A stretch of DNA of 64,000 bases from Bacillota bacterium (GTDB lineage: Bacteria; Bacillota_E; JAJZYS01; JAJYTV01): assembly GCA_021845645.1 (NCBI GenBank), contig JAJZVM010000013.1, forward strand, positions 24,470 through 88,469. Reading direction: 5' to 3'. This document shows, one piece after another, positions 9,394 through 18,933 of the stretch. The notes under the pieces were generated by a model. The model ran no database searches. It worked only from the letters and a program-made list of their open reading frames with translations, and was not told where the DNA came from. Every line of letters starts with the position of its first letter. The first letter of the stretch is position 1. Position numbers and translations under genes: made by a program.

Positions 9394-12300
9394 CTAATAG
9401 CTCACCTGGAAGGAGAAGACCGTCGCGCCGCTGACCACGTAGTTGATCGTATCGCTGCCAGAACCGCTGGATGGTGCCGTGAACGTCGTACCCGAGAGAT
9501 GTGCGGAGTTTGACACGTCGGTCAAGGTCCCGCCGCTGGTACCGAATACGAGCGTGGCCCCGTTCGCGAGCGTCAACGCCGCATTGGCAGGGAACGACAC
9601 CCAGTTCGCCGCGGACAACGCCACGCCGGTGGCGCTCGTGCCTGACACGTAGTAGATGGGCAACGCCGGCGAGCCCGCGTACACCTGGGCGGATTCGATG
9701 TTGGCACCTGCCTGCGTCAAGCGGAATGAGCCGGACGCCTGCCCTTGCAGGCCGACGATGTAGTTTTGCGACGGAACGGCGGTGTTGCCGGCAAAGTCCA
9801 CCGGCCTTAGGGTCAGGGAAAGCGGGATATTGGCGGTAACCGATTCGCTGCTAGCCGTCTGCCCGGAGGCATCCACAAGCTCGAATCCAGTCACGGGACC
9901 GGCCAGGATATTGAAGGTCTGACTCCCCGTAACCTGCGGCGCGACAGACTGGTCCGTGGCGGTGAGCACCAACATCCCGGAAGTTCCGGCACGCGCGGCG
10001 AACACCGCCGTACCTCCCGCTAGCGTGACGGTCCAGGTGCCATTGCCGTTATCCACGACCGATCCGACTCCCCCTCCCGGGGCGAGAAGGGTCGACGGAT
10101 TCGTGAGCGTACCGGACCCGGACATCGAGATGAGCAGCTTGTCCGCCGTGGGAACGGCAATACCGTTTTGGTCCGTTGCCTTGATAGTAACGGTGACCAG
10201 ATCACCAGACTGGGCTGCAGATGCGTTGTTCGCGTAGGTACCGGAGGTCGCAGCATCCTGCATGGTCACGGCGATATTGTGGGCGACACTGTTCTCCACG
10301 GCCACGGTGAACGTGGAGGTCGTGTACTGGGTGCCTCCAAGCGTCGTGGTCGCCGTGATGGGATAGCTGGCTCCGACATACGCCGGCATGGTGAACGTTT
10401 CTATGGCGGTGCCACTGGCTGACGTGTCAACGACCGCCGAGGCTGGCGAGATGCCTGAGCCCGTGGACGAGAACGTCACGGGTATCCCCGAGTCCGCGAT
10501 CGCGTTGCCGTAGCGGTCCACGATCTGCGCCGTAATCTGGGCCTGGGGAGATGTCACGGCGACATAGGCAGGTCCCGTCAGCGCAATGCCGTACACTGCC
10601 CCCGGCAGTTCGGTGAATGTCACTGGCTGCGGCGCCGAGAGCACGCCTGCCGGATCGCTCAGCGTAACGGTGTAGGTGCCTGCGTCAGGTGCCGTGCCTG
10701 TATTCGTGACGGTGAAAAACCCGTTGGCCATGGCAGCACTGTCGAGTACGCCTGAGGATGTCGTTTGAGTCAAGGCATCGATCGCAATGTTGGTGGCAAT
10801 GGCACCGCTGCTGTTCTTCACCGTAATTTCGACCGGAACGCTGTCCTGCACGGGATATCCGTGCGTATCCACCGCCTGAATGCCAAAGCGCAAGCCTGCT
10901 GCACCGTTGTCCTCAGAGAACGAGGTTGTCGTGGGAGGGGTGATCTTGAGTCCGGCGGCTGCACCGGAAATCACTGCCGTAAGCGTCGTCTGCGCGGACG
11001 TCAGCGTTCCGGACGTCACCGCCACTGTGACGGTGCCGGTCTCCCCCTGCACGTCCTCGATGGTTACTGGCGTATAGTTTGTGGTGCTGCCATTCCCGCC
11101 GTAGACGAACGTGTGCGGCGTGTTGGTACCGTCGACAAACTGCGCGGGGCCCGTGAGGGTCACGGTAAATCCATAGGTACCGTAGAGCATAGGCTGTCCG
11201 CCCTGGTCCACCACCGCGACGTCGACCGTCGTCGTGGACGTCGAGTTCGCCGTAAGGAAGGGACTGGTCGCGGTAACAGCAACTCCGGTCGCAGTCTGAC
11301 CAGTTGTGGTCACGGTGGCCGAACCGCTCAGCGCCTTGTTCGACGCATCACTGGCCGTCAGCGTCGCAGAAGCGCCCGAACTGCTCCCGCCCTGCAGGGT
11401 GAATGTCGCCACTCCCCCGCTAGCGGTCACTGTCGCGGACCCGCCGAGTACCCCACCGACGCCGACCAAGGCCACGGCGCTCGTGTTGCTCGAGGTAAGC
11501 GTGATGCTGTCGGCGTCGTTCGCAACAACATTGCCATTGGCGTCCACCACGCTGACGGTGACCGTGGTCTGTGATGTGCCGTCCGCAACCACGGTGGACG
11601 GCACATTGACTTTCAATGCAGTTGGCGTGCCAAACACGTTGATCGTGACAGTCCCGCTGGCAGTGCCTGCAACGCCTTCAATCGTGTACGTGCCCGAGGT
11701 CGATGCGACAAACTGATTTCCGGACACAATGGCGCTCTGCACATTTGCGGAAGTCACACTGTATGTCACGACTGGTGCAGCCACCGGCGTGCCCGACGCG
11801 TTCTCGGCCACCGCCGACAACGTTACGAACTGCCCGGCGGCGACGTCCGCAGCGGATGCGGTGATCTTCAGGGTCGTGGCTGCTGTGCCGGAGTTCATCA
11901 CGGCTGCAAGCTGGACAAGAAGATGCGTCTCCTGAGCTGTCGTCAGGTCCGCATTGGGTTGGAATGTGCCGTTGGGGAATCCCTTCAAGAGCCCAAGCGC
12001 GCTCGCCTCGCCAACGTAGCCCACCAGAGCCGTGGGAATCGTTAAATTGTCGGTAAAGCTCGTGGACGTGATGGCAGTAGCCGCTACGCCGTGACCGGAG
12101 GCCACCACTTCATACTTAGCAGCCTCAGCGCGCGTGAGGGGCAGGTTCGGCCCGAAGGTGCCGCCTGCGAATCCATTGGTGATGCCCGCCTGGGCAGCCG
12201 CCTCGACATAGCCGTAGTACGGGTTCGTTGCAGGGACGTCACTAAATGTCGGTGTGGTTGGGTACACCGGCTTCAGCCCCACCTGCAAGACCATCTGTTC

Positions 12301-12417
12301 GATGAATGCTCCACGCGTCTCATAGCTCACAGAACTCGCAGCTGACGCAGGGGTTCCGGACCACGCCACCAACGAGACCGCCGCCGTCAGGGCGCCGATC
12401 AACCGCAACCTGTCCAT
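9394..12417 (-). CDS. SLH-domain giant surface protein 3
   Basis: Exported surface protein, 1007 aa. The frame is open to 12498, but ATG 12417 (MDRLRLIGALTAAVSLVAW) has AAGGAGG 5 bases upstream and starts a proper signal peptide ending near PASA. Two SLH modules lie at ~residues 35-185 (TFSDVPATNPYYGYVEAA; FGPNLPLTRAEAAKYEV; SFTDNLTIPTALVGYVGEAS). The remainder is a string of Ig-like domains, each opening with a VDANGNVVAND- or VDRYGNAIAD-type turn, and the shared VVDQGGQPMLYGTYGFTV block. It ends SFQVSY. Spacing to the genes on either side is 122 and 174 bp, and each gene has its own ribosome binding site. Confidence 0.88.
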   Translation of the reverse strand: MDRLRLIGALTAAVSLVAWSGTPASAASSVSYETRGAFIEQMVLQVGLKPVYPTTPTFSDVPATNPYYGYVEAAAQAGITNGFAGGTFGPNLPLTRAEAAKYEVVASGHGVAATAITSTSFTDNLTIPTALVGYVGEASALGLLKGFPNGTFQPNADLTTAQETHLLVQLAAVMNSGTAATTLKITASAADVAAGQFVTLSAVAENASGTPVAAPVVTYSVTSANVQSAIVSGNQFVASTSGTYTIEGVAGTASGTVTINVFGTPTALKVNVPSTVVADGTSQTTVTVSVVDANGNVVANDADSITLTSSNTSAVALVGVGGVLGGSATVTASGGVATFTLQGGSSSGASATLTASDASNKALSGSATVTTTGQTATGVAVTATSPFLTANSTSTTTVDVAVVDQGGQPMLYGTYGFTVTLTGPAQFVDGTNTPHTFVYGGNGSTTNYTPVTIEDVQGETGTVTVAVTSGTLTSAQTTLTAVISGAAAGLKITPPTTTSFSEDNGAAGLRFGIQAVDTHGYPVQDSVPVEITVKNSSGAIATNIAIDALTQTTSSGVLDSAAMANGFFTVTNTGTAPDAGTYTVTLSDPAGVLSAPQPVTFTELPGAVYGIALTGPAYVAVTSPQAQITAQIVDRYGNAIADSGIPVTFSSTGSGISPASAVVDTSASGTAIETFTMPAYVGASYPITATTTLGGTQYTTSTFTVAVENSVAHNIAVTMQDAATSGTYANNASAAQSGDLVTVTIKATDQNGIAVPTADKLLISMSGSGTLTNPSTLLAPGGGVGSVVDNGNGTWTVTLAGGTAVFAARAGTSGMLVLTATDQSVAPQVTGSQTFNILAGPVTGFELVDASGQTASSESVTANIPLSLTLRPVDFAGNTAVPSQNYIVGLQGQASGSFRLTQAGANIESAQVYAGSPALPIYYVSGTSATGVALSAANWVSFPANAALTLANGATLVFGTSGGTLTDVSNSAHLSGTTFTAPSSGSGSDTINYVVSGATVFSFQVSY

Positions 12418-12531
12418 ACAAGCCTCCTTGGAGCGTCCCGCTTGCCCCACCTGGCATACTGTTCTTGTGTTCGAGACCACCTGGAAGCTCACCTGCAAGG
12501 CCCTTTGCTCGACAAGGAAACTCTCACAAGC

Positions 12532-12568
12532 AAAAGGGCAGGAGCCCCGGCAAAGCCGGGGCTCCTGC
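12532..12568 (-). terminator. Strong rho-independent terminator after SLH protein gene 4
   Basis: Perfect 14-bp stem (12538-12551 with 12555-12568) around an AAA loop, followed on the minus strand by CCCTTTTG. It lies 24 bases past the stop at 12592. This is the best terminator of the SLH array and suggests that most transcripts of the first gene end here. Confidence 0.8.
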
Positions 12569-12591
12569 GCTAGGTCCGCGATACTCCCAGA

Positions 12592-15500
12592 TCAGTAGTT
12601 GAACTGGAATGTGATTGCGGAGCCGGTGGTGGGAGCGAACGTGAGGGTCGCGGTGCCGCTCGTGCCGGCGGTCCAGCTGAGTGTGTCACCGGAAACCCCG
12701 GTGCCGGTGAGCGAACCCGTCACGCTCGGCGTGAAGGTCACACTGTTGGCGCCGTTCTGCGCGTTCACGTAGCCCAGGAAGTAGGCAGGCGTCAGGTCAA
12801 CGGTCTCCGACGTGCTGTCCACGTAGTAGACAGGCACCGAGGTCGACCCGGCCGGCACTACGATCGCTTCCTCCGTCGCACCCGAGGAGGTCGAGCGGAA
12901 GGAGCCAGTCGCCACGACCGGGAGCGCCACGACGTACCCGTTGTACGTGTACGTGTTTCCGCTGACCGTCGTGCTGCCCGGCTGGTACGAGGAGTTGCCG
13001 TAGGCGTCAACACCGCTCAGGGTCAGTGCCAGCGGCGTGTCGGCCGTGACGGTCTCACCGTTGGTGGCGTTGTTGTTGCTGCTGTCAAGCAGCGCGAAGT
13101 TGCTGATGTCGCCAGGAACCACGCTGAGTGCCGCAGTGGTCTTCGGGGAGCCCGGAGCAGACGCGTCGGTGGCCGTAACGCTCACCGAACCGCTGCCAGT
13201 CGCCCAGAAGTCGATTACCGCGCTGAGCGGGGCCAACTTGGCGAGTGTGGCGGACGTCGACGACTCGGTGGTCCCGGCAAGCGCGTTGGCCGAGCTGCTC
13301 GCAACCGCGCCGGTGCCGCCGAACGCGATGTCGATGGTGTCGCCGGTCGCAACGTTGTTGCCGTACTGGTCATTCGCGTAGACGGTGGCCTGGACTTCCT
13401 CGCCAGCCTGCGCGATGCCGTTGCTGCCGTTGTAGAGCAGGCCAGCGGCGATGGTCTCCAGGGTAACCGAGACACTGGTAGCCACGGTGCTCTCGACCGA
13501 GAAGCCGAAGGACACCGGACCGCTGGTGGGCAGGTTGGCCGACGCGGCGTTGTACTCACCCTGGGCGGTGACCGTGTACTGCGGCGTCGAGGTCGCAACG
13601 TACGCGGGCACGCTGGCGGTCACGGTCGCCACACCACTGGCGTTCGTGTACGCCGTGCTCGCGGAGAGCGTAACGTTGGTGTTGCTGCTCGCGAACGTCA
13701 CCGGGATGCCTGCGATCGATGCGTCGTTGCCCCAAGCGTCCTCGACCTGCGCGCTGATGGCGTCGGTCGGGTTGCTGGCGGCGATGACACTGGCGCCGGT
13801 CACGGAGAGCTGCGTCGGGGTGCCCGCAGTGATCGTGAACTGGTCAGCCGCAGACGACGTGTAGCCGGGCTGCGCTACCTGAACGGTGTAGGTGCCGGCG
13901 TCAGCGCTGAAGCCGCTGGTCACGTCAGTGTTCAGGCTGTGGATGGAGAACGTGCCACCGACGGAGACGGTGGAGTTCGCGAGGAACTCGCTCGTGACGT
14001 TGGTGCCAGAGCTGTTCGTGATCGTCACCTTCGCGGTGGCGGGTCCGCCACTAGCTACCGGGTGCCCGTTGGCGTCAACCGCGCTAACGGAGTACTCAAG
14101 AGCGTTGGCGGAGTACGAGCTGCTCGTAGCCTCGAGGAGGTCCTGCGACACGCTGGTCGTGCTCGGCGCCGTCAGCTGGAGACCAGTGGCTGCACCGGAG
14201 ATGACCGCCGTGACCGAACCCGTCGCAGAGGTCAGGTTGGTGCCGGTCACGTTCAACGTGATGGCGCCCGTCTGGCCCTGGAGGGCGTCAACGGTCACAG
14301 TGGCGACCTGGCTTGCGCTGTTGTCGCCAGTGTACGCGTAGCTGTGCGCGGTCGTGGTGCCGTCGGTGAACTCCGCCGGCCCGCTGATCGTCGCGGTGAA
14401 CGGGTAGGTGCCGTACAGCATGGCGTTGCCGGTCTGGTCAACGACCTGTACGTCGAACACCGCCGGGTTGTTGCCGGTGTTGACGGAGACGTAGGAGCTC
14501 TCCGGGCTCACGCTGAGCGCGGTCGCCTCCTGCGCGGTGGTGGACACCGTAGCAGTGTAGCTGGACGCGTTCAATGCAGAGGGCTCGGTGGGGTCGGTTG
14601 CAGTCAGAGTGGTGGTCGCGCCCGGTACGTTTCCGCTGGTCAACGTGAACGTCGCGACGCCGTTGACGGCAGCGACGGTGACGTTGGTGTTGGCGGCAAC
14701 GGGGTTAGCGCTCGTGGAGACCGACACACCGCCGGCAGACGCGTTGCTGCTCTCAAGCGAGATGTTGTCGGTGTTGTTCGCGACGACGTTGCCGTTGGCG
14801 TCGACGACGCTGACAGTCACGTTCGTCTGCGAAGCGTCATTGGCCACGACGGTCTTCGGCGCGGAGATCTTCAGTGCCGCAGCCGCACCGTACACGCCGA
14901 TGGTCACGGAAGCGGTGTTGCCGCCGTTCGTGCCGGTCACGGTGTAGTTGCCCGCTGTCGACGCAACGAACGTGTTGCCGCTGATGAGCGCCTGTGCGGC
15001 GTTGGCGCCGGTCACCGCGTAGGTGGTCGTGCCCGCGCCGGTCGAGGAGAGCGTCACCAGCTGGCCAACCGCGACGTCGGTCGCGGAGGCCGTCACCTTG
15101 AAGCCAGCCGCGGCCTGGACGGCCTGGAGCTGCGCGATCAGGTGGGTCTCCTGGGCGGTCGTGAGGTAAGCCTCAGGGCCGAAGCTGCCGCTCGTGAAGC
15201 CGAGCATCAGCTTGAGGGAGTTGGCCTCCGCGACGTAGCCCACGAGGGCGGTCGGGATGGAGGCGTTGTCGGTGAAGGTCGTCGAGGTCTGGGTCGGGGT
15301 GTAGTTGCCACCCTCGTAGGCCTCAACAAGGATCTTGGCGGCTTCGGCGCGGGTGATCGGCAGGGTCGGTCCGAAGAGACCCTTGGCGATACCGTTGATG
15401 AAGCCCTTCTGGTACGCAGCCTCGATGTAGCCGTAGTCCGCATTGGTCGACGGCACATCCGAGAAGTCGGGCGTCGACGGCGTGACCGGCTGGATGCCCA

Positions 15501-15633
15501 GCGACTGGTCAAGCTGCACAATGAAGTCGGCGCGCGTCTCGTTCGACGCGCCGGCTGCACTGGCTACGCCCATCGTCCCGAGGACCATGGCGGCCGTTGC
15601 AACGACCGACAAGATGGTCCGGAACTTGTGCAT
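12592..15633 (-). CDS. SLH-domain giant surface protein 4 (first gene of the array)
   Basis: Exported surface protein, 1013 aa, promoter-proximal gene of the minus-strand array. ATG 15633 has AAGGAGGAG 6 bases upstream and opens a signal peptide (MHKFRTILSVVATAAMVLG...ASA). SLH modules lie at ~residues 30-175 (DFSDVPSTNADYGYIEAA; GPTLPITRAEAAKILVEA; TFTDNASIPTALVGYVAEAN). The Ala/Thr/Ser/Val-rich Ig-like repeats that follow include VVDQTGNAMLYGTYPFTA. It ends ITFQFNY. Position, strong ribosome binding site, long upstream region and strong terminator fit a highly expressed, possibly main, S-layer protein; that is inference. Compared with genes 1-3 its third-codon positions look even more G/C-biased. 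Confidence 0.88.
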   Translation of the reverse strand: MHKFRTILSVVATAAMVLGTMGVASAAGASNETRADFIVQLDQSLGIQPVTPSTPDFSDVPSTNADYGYIEAAYQKGFINGIAKGLFGPTLPITRAEAAKILVEAYEGGNYTPTQTSTTFTDNASIPTALVGYVAEANSLKLMLGFTSGSFGPEAYLTTAQETHLIAQLQAVQAAAGFKVTASATDVAVGQLVTLSSTGAGTTTYAVTGANAAQALISGNTFVASTAGNYTVTGTNGGNTASVTIGVYGAAAALKISAPKTVVANDASQTNVTVSVVDANGNVVANNTDNISLESSNASAGGVSVSTSANPVAANTNVTVAAVNGVATFTLTSGNVPGATTTLTATDPTEPSALNASSYTATVSTTAQEATALSVSPESSYVSVNTGNNPAVFDVQVVDQTGNAMLYGTYPFTATISGPAEFTDGTTTAHSYAYTGDNSASQVATVTVDALQGQTGAITLNVTGTNLTSATGSVTAVISGAATGLQLTAPSTTSVSQDLLEATSSSYSANALEYSVSAVDANGHPVASGGPATAKVTITNSSGTNVTSEFLANSTVSVGGTFSIHSLNTDVTSGFSADAGTYTVQVAQPGYTSSAADQFTITAGTPTQLSVTGASVIAASNPTDAISAQVEDAWGNDASIAGIPVTFASSNTNVTLSASTAYTNASGVATVTASVPAYVATSTPQYTVTAQGEYNAASANLPTSGPVSFGFSVESTVATSVSVTLETIAAGLLYNGSNGIAQAGEEVQATVYANDQYGNNVATGDTIDIAFGGTGAVASSSANALAGTTESSTSATLAKLAPLSAVIDFWATGSGSVSVTATDASAPGSPKTTAALSVVPGDISNFALLDSSNNNATNGETVTADTPLALTLSGVDAYGNSSYQPGSTTVSGNTYTYNGYVVALPVVATGSFRSTSSGATEEAIVVPAGSTSVPVYYVDSTSETVDLTPAYFLGYVNAQNGANSVTFTPSVTGSLTGTGVSGDTLSWTAGTSGTATLTFAPTTGSAITFQFNY

Positions 15634-16397
15634 GCATTCTCCTCCTTCTACTCAAGATACTAGGGACAAAAGAAGTGCCAGGGACTCCGTCGGCCCCGTG
15701 GCATCCCCCCTTTCCCTGCGTGATGTTTCTCCGCCTGCGAAACCCCGCCTGGTTTAACTTCGTAACGAGGCTCCCGTTTTCCGGGACAGGCGGTACCTGG
15801 GGTCATAAATAAGCGGCCGGAGGACGGGGCAGCGAAGCCCAGACCTGCCCTCGATTGGCTCAAGGGGTTGGGGTCTGGCTGTACAGGTCCTCTCGGGACA
15901 TCGAGCGGTCTTCGCCACGATGGCCAAGAGTTCCTGCTGAAGCGCTCCTCTGGCGCCCCTGAGAGATTCCAGCCCGCGTGGGTTCTTGGACCACGCCATC
16001 CCCATAGACGCCGGACGTGCCAAGTTCTTTCGCCGCAAGCGCGAATTTCCCCAAAGGAAGGCCGCCCAAAGGGCAGATGTCGCCCCTTGTCGGCCGCATG
16101 ACGCCTGGGTGGCATGCCGCCCTTGCGCCACCTTGGACAATCTATGGCAGGGCAGAAGCCCTAATGATTGTAAGGCAAGGGGTGTCCGGGGGCCTACCCT
16201 TTAGGTGCCTCTCGGGACCGCATTCATGGAAACTTCACGCTCTGCCCGAGGGATCTTGAGCGGCCAGTCGGCCGCCCTGTCGGCACGGCGTGAGCGCCTT
16301 GGTGCCGGGTCCCTGTACGTCCCCGCGTGCAGGTTCTAGACTTGAACCGCACGCGTTCATGCACTGCCGAGAGCATCTCCGGCGAAGGAGGAGACCC
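15634..16397. other. Long gene-free region: leader/promoter of the SLH array and of the M20 gene
   Basis: No ORF here has a good start and convincing composition. It must serve the minus-strand SLH gene 4 and the plus-strand M20 gene. Visible structure: CCAGACC/GGTCTGG inverted repeat at about 15840-15878, AGGGC-AGAA-GCCCT hairpin near 16150, and the motif CTCTCGGGAC at about 15890 and again at about 16208. Long untranslated leaders are typical of S-layer genes. I could not assign a consensus promoter or a known riboswitch. Confidence 0.45.
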
Positions 16398-17531
16398 ATG
16401 TCCGAGTTCCGCCGCTTCGCGGACGACCATCTTAAGGACTTGCTTTCTTGCGTCACGGCGTTCGTCGAGCTCGAGTCGCCCTCTACAGACAAGGCGGCCC
16501 TGGACAGGGCCGGGCAGTTCCTCGCAGGCCGCTTCGAGCGGGACCTCGCCGCCAGGGTGGAGTGGTTCCCCGTGAAGGACCACGGGAACCACTTTGCCGC
16601 CCGCGTCGGGAGTGGCCACCGCCAGATCCTCCTCCTCGGCCATCACGACACCGTCTGGCCCGTGGGCACCATCGACCGCATGCCCTGCCGGGTCGAGGGC
16701 GATCGTCTCACGGGCCCGGGCGTCTATGACATGAAGGGCGGTACGATCCAGGCCCTCTTCGCCCTGCAGGCCGTCGAGGCCCTGGGGCTCGGCAAGGACA
16801 AGACGTTCGTCTTCCTCGGCAATGCGGACGAGGAGATCGGCAGCCACACGTCGAGACAGGTCATCGAGGATCTCGCGCAGGCCTCGGAGTGCGTCCTCGT
16901 CCTTGAGCCCGGCGCAGGGATGCGCGGCGCGGCCAAGCTCTGGCGCAAAGGCGTCGGTGCCTACCGGCTCAAGGTGCAGGGCGTGGCGAGCCACGCGGGC
17001 GGCGCCCCAGAGAAGGGCAGGAGCGCCCTCCTCGAACTCGCACACCAGATCATCGACCTCCAGGCCCTGAACGACTTCGACCAGGGCGTCAACGTGAACG
17101 TCGGCGTGGCCTCCGGCGGTACGCGTTCGAACGTCGTGCCGGCCCTGGCCGAGGCGCACGTGGACCTGCGCGTGCCGGACATGGCGGCCTACGCGGGCGT
17201 GCACTCCCGGATCATCCGCCGCCCCACCTTCGTGGACGGCACGTCGGTCGAGATCACGGGCGGCATCAACAGGCCGCCGATGAACGAGACGCCCGCATCG
17301 CGCAGGATCTACGAAAAGGCGGCCGCAGCAGCGGCCGCCGAAGGTGTCGATCTGCCTGTGGGTGGCGCCGGCGGCGGCAGTGACGGCAATTTCACCGCCG
17401 CTCTCGGCGTGCCGACGCTGGACGGCCTCGGCGCCGTGGGCTCCGGCGCCCATGCCGATCACGAGCACGTTCTCGTCTCCACCATCGCGCCGCGCGTCGC
17501 CTGGCTGGCGAGGTTCCTCGCGGATCTCTAG
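16398..17531 (+). CDS. M20 metallopeptidase, glutamate carboxypeptidase (CPG2)-like
   Basis: Zinc-dependent exo-hydrolase of the M20 family, closest in pattern to carboxypeptidase G2/ArgE-type enzymes that release a C-terminal amino acid, often glutamate, from peptides or folate-like amides. 377 aa, cytoplasmic (no signal peptide). ATG 16398 follows GAAGGAGGAG; the frame is open further upstream but without a ribosome binding site. Metal and catalytic motifs: LLGHHDTVWP, YDMKGG, NADEEIGS with the general-base Glu, and the late GAHADHEHV His. The lid domain lies between (GVASHAGGAPEKG). It converges with the MmgE/PrpD gene, the two stop codons overlapping in a CTAG palindrome. It is the one plus-strand member at this end of the uptake and hydrolysis locus. 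Exact substrate unknown. Confidence 0.85.
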   Translation: MSEFRRFADDHLKDLLSCVTAFVELESPSTDKAALDRAGQFLAGRFERDLAARVEWFPVKDHGNHFAARVGSGHRQILLLGHHDTVWPVGTIDRMPCRVEGDRLTGPGVYDMKGGTIQALFALQAVEALGLGKDKTFVFLGNADEEIGSHTSRQVIEDLAQASECVLVLEPGAGMRGAAKLWRKGVGAYRLKVQGVASHAGGAPEKGRSALLELAHQIIDLQALNDFDQGVNVNVGVASGGTRSNVVPALAEAHVDLRVPDMAAYAGVHSRIIRRPTFVDGTSVEITGGINRPPMNETPASRRIYEKAAAAAAAEGVDLPVGGAGGGSDGNFTAALGVPTLDGLGAVGSGAHADHEHVLVSTIAPRVAWLARFLADL

Positions 17532-18910
17532 GCCCGGGGCTGAGCGCGCATCTCTGCGAGCACCTCCCGGGCGCTGAGCTCGGGGAGCCCACGGATCGCC
17601 GTGAGAGCGTTCTCTGCGGCCTCTTCGGGCAAGGCCTGCAGTGCGCACTCCCGGAACTTCGCCGTGAGCTGCTCCTTCTGCAGCGGCCGATCCGGGTAGC
17701 CGACCGCCCTGTCCACCGTCGTCTCGAACACCTGACCGCCCGTCGTGGTCACCCTGACGCGCGTGCGCGTATGCTGGAAACCCATGCGCTCGAACTCGGG
17801 GTCGACAGCCACCTGCACCTTGGGCAGGAACGCCTGCACATCGCCTTCGAGCACGGCCTCGTCCGTGAACTCGCTCAGCCCGGCGCGCCGCCTGACGACC
17901 GCCGTGGCCATGCAGTACTCCATGCTGAACTTCGCTTCGAGCTCCGTTCTGGGTCGCTTGTAGAGGAGCGCGTTCGGCACGAGGGAGTGCGTGCCGACGT
18001 AAACCTCTGCGACGTCCTGCGGCCGAAGGTCCTGTGCCTGGACGATCTCGAGCGCCGCGTCGATCGCCGGATGCGACAGGGACCCCGACGGATAGGGCTT
18101 GATCGAGACGCCCGGCGCATGCAGGAAGAAGGGGTTGCCCAGGCGCCCCTCGATCTTGGCCGGGTCGTAGCCGCCGGCCGCCGCGCGGAAGAAGCCGCGC
18201 GGCGCCTCGAGGATCTCCTCGCTCGCGGTGAAGCCGCGCAGGGCGAGGAGCGCCGCAGTGACACCGCTTTGCGCCGCGCGCCCGGCGTGCAGGGGCTTCG
18301 TCATGGTGCCGAAGTTCTCGCGCAGCCCCGCCGCCATGCTGGCCGCGATGCCCAACGCCCGGCGCATCGTCGCCTCGTCGAGATGGAGGATGCTGCCCGC
18401 GGCGGCCGCCGCACCGAGGGTACCGATCGTGCCTGTGGAGTGGAATCCCTGCTCGTAGTGCCGGGGCGCGATGGCGTCGGCGATGCGGCAGGCCACCTCC
18501 ACGCCGACGACGTAGGCGGTGATAAGCTCCCGCCCGCTTCGCCCGTGCTCCTCGCCAAGGGCGGCGGCCGCCGCCAGGACTGGCGTCGACGGATGCGTCA
18601 GGAGGCCGTAGACCGATCCCTCCGATGTGGCGAGCTGCGTGTCGTCGTAGTCGAGGGCGTGGCCCGCCACACCGTTCAGAAGCGCCGCCAGGGGTGCGGC
18701 GACTGCGTCCTCTGTGCCCACGACGCGCGACGCTCCCGGCGGCTCAGCGTAGACCGAGCGCGTGATGACGGACACCGGTGCGGGGCTTCCCGCCAGCATG
18801 ACGCCGAAGGTGTCGAGGATGTGGTCGAGCGCGATCCTGCGGACATGGTCGTCGAGGTTCTGCCACGTCGTCTGGACGGCGAAACGTGCCAGTTCATGCG
18901 TGACACCCAT
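17528..18910 (-). CDS. MmgE/PrpD family protein
   Basis: 460-aa member of the MmgE/PrpD family, which includes 2-methylcitrate dehydratase, cis-aconitate decarboxylase and iminodisuccinate epimerase. Family hallmarks: N-terminal helical domain with DTFGVMLAGS and HALDYDDTQ, GFHSTGTIGTLGAAAAAGS, KPLHAGRAAQSGV, and a C-terminal domain with KPYPSGSLSHPAIDAALEI. The frame runs open to 19552, but ATG 18910 with AAGGAGG upstream gives the normal family length. It is the last gene of a minus-strand operon: binding protein, two permeases, M20D amidohydrolase, FolC-like protein, this gene. A role as dehydratase, epimerase or decarboxylase on an imported polycarboxylate or amide product is plausible but unproven; no methylcitrate-cycle genes are nearby. 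Confidence 0.85.
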   Translation of the reverse strand: MGVTHELARFAVQTTWQNLDDHVRRIALDHILDTFGVMLAGSPAPVSVITRSVYAEPPGASRVVGTEDAVAAPLAALLNGVAGHALDYDDTQLATSEGSVYGLLTHPSTPVLAAAAALGEEHGRSGRELITAYVVGVEVACRIADAIAPRHYEQGFHSTGTIGTLGAAAAAGSILHLDEATMRRALGIAASMAAGLRENFGTMTKPLHAGRAAQSGVTAALLALRGFTASEEILEAPRGFFRAAAGGYDPAKIEGRLGNPFFLHAPGVSIKPYPSGSLSHPAIDAALEIVQAQDLRPQDVAEVYVGTHSLVPNALLYKRPRTELEAKFSMEYCMATAVVRRRAGLSEFTDEAVLEGDVQAFLPKVQVAVDPEFERMGFQHTRTRVRVTTTGGQVFETTVDRAVGYPDRPLQKEQLTAKFRECALQALPEEAAENALTAIRGLPELSAREVLAEMRAQPRA

Positions 18911-18933
18911 CGCCTGAACGCCTCCTTGCAGTC

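Noticed and set aside
13939..15663. 574-aa plus-strand ORF
   Set aside because: Antisense to SLH gene 4, made by its GC-rich third codon positions.
15661..15780. Possible riboswitch (c-di-GMP or FMN-like words such as GCCACGGGGCCGACGG) in the SLH leader
   Set aside because: Only isolated words match; the remaining conserved elements of either class are missing.
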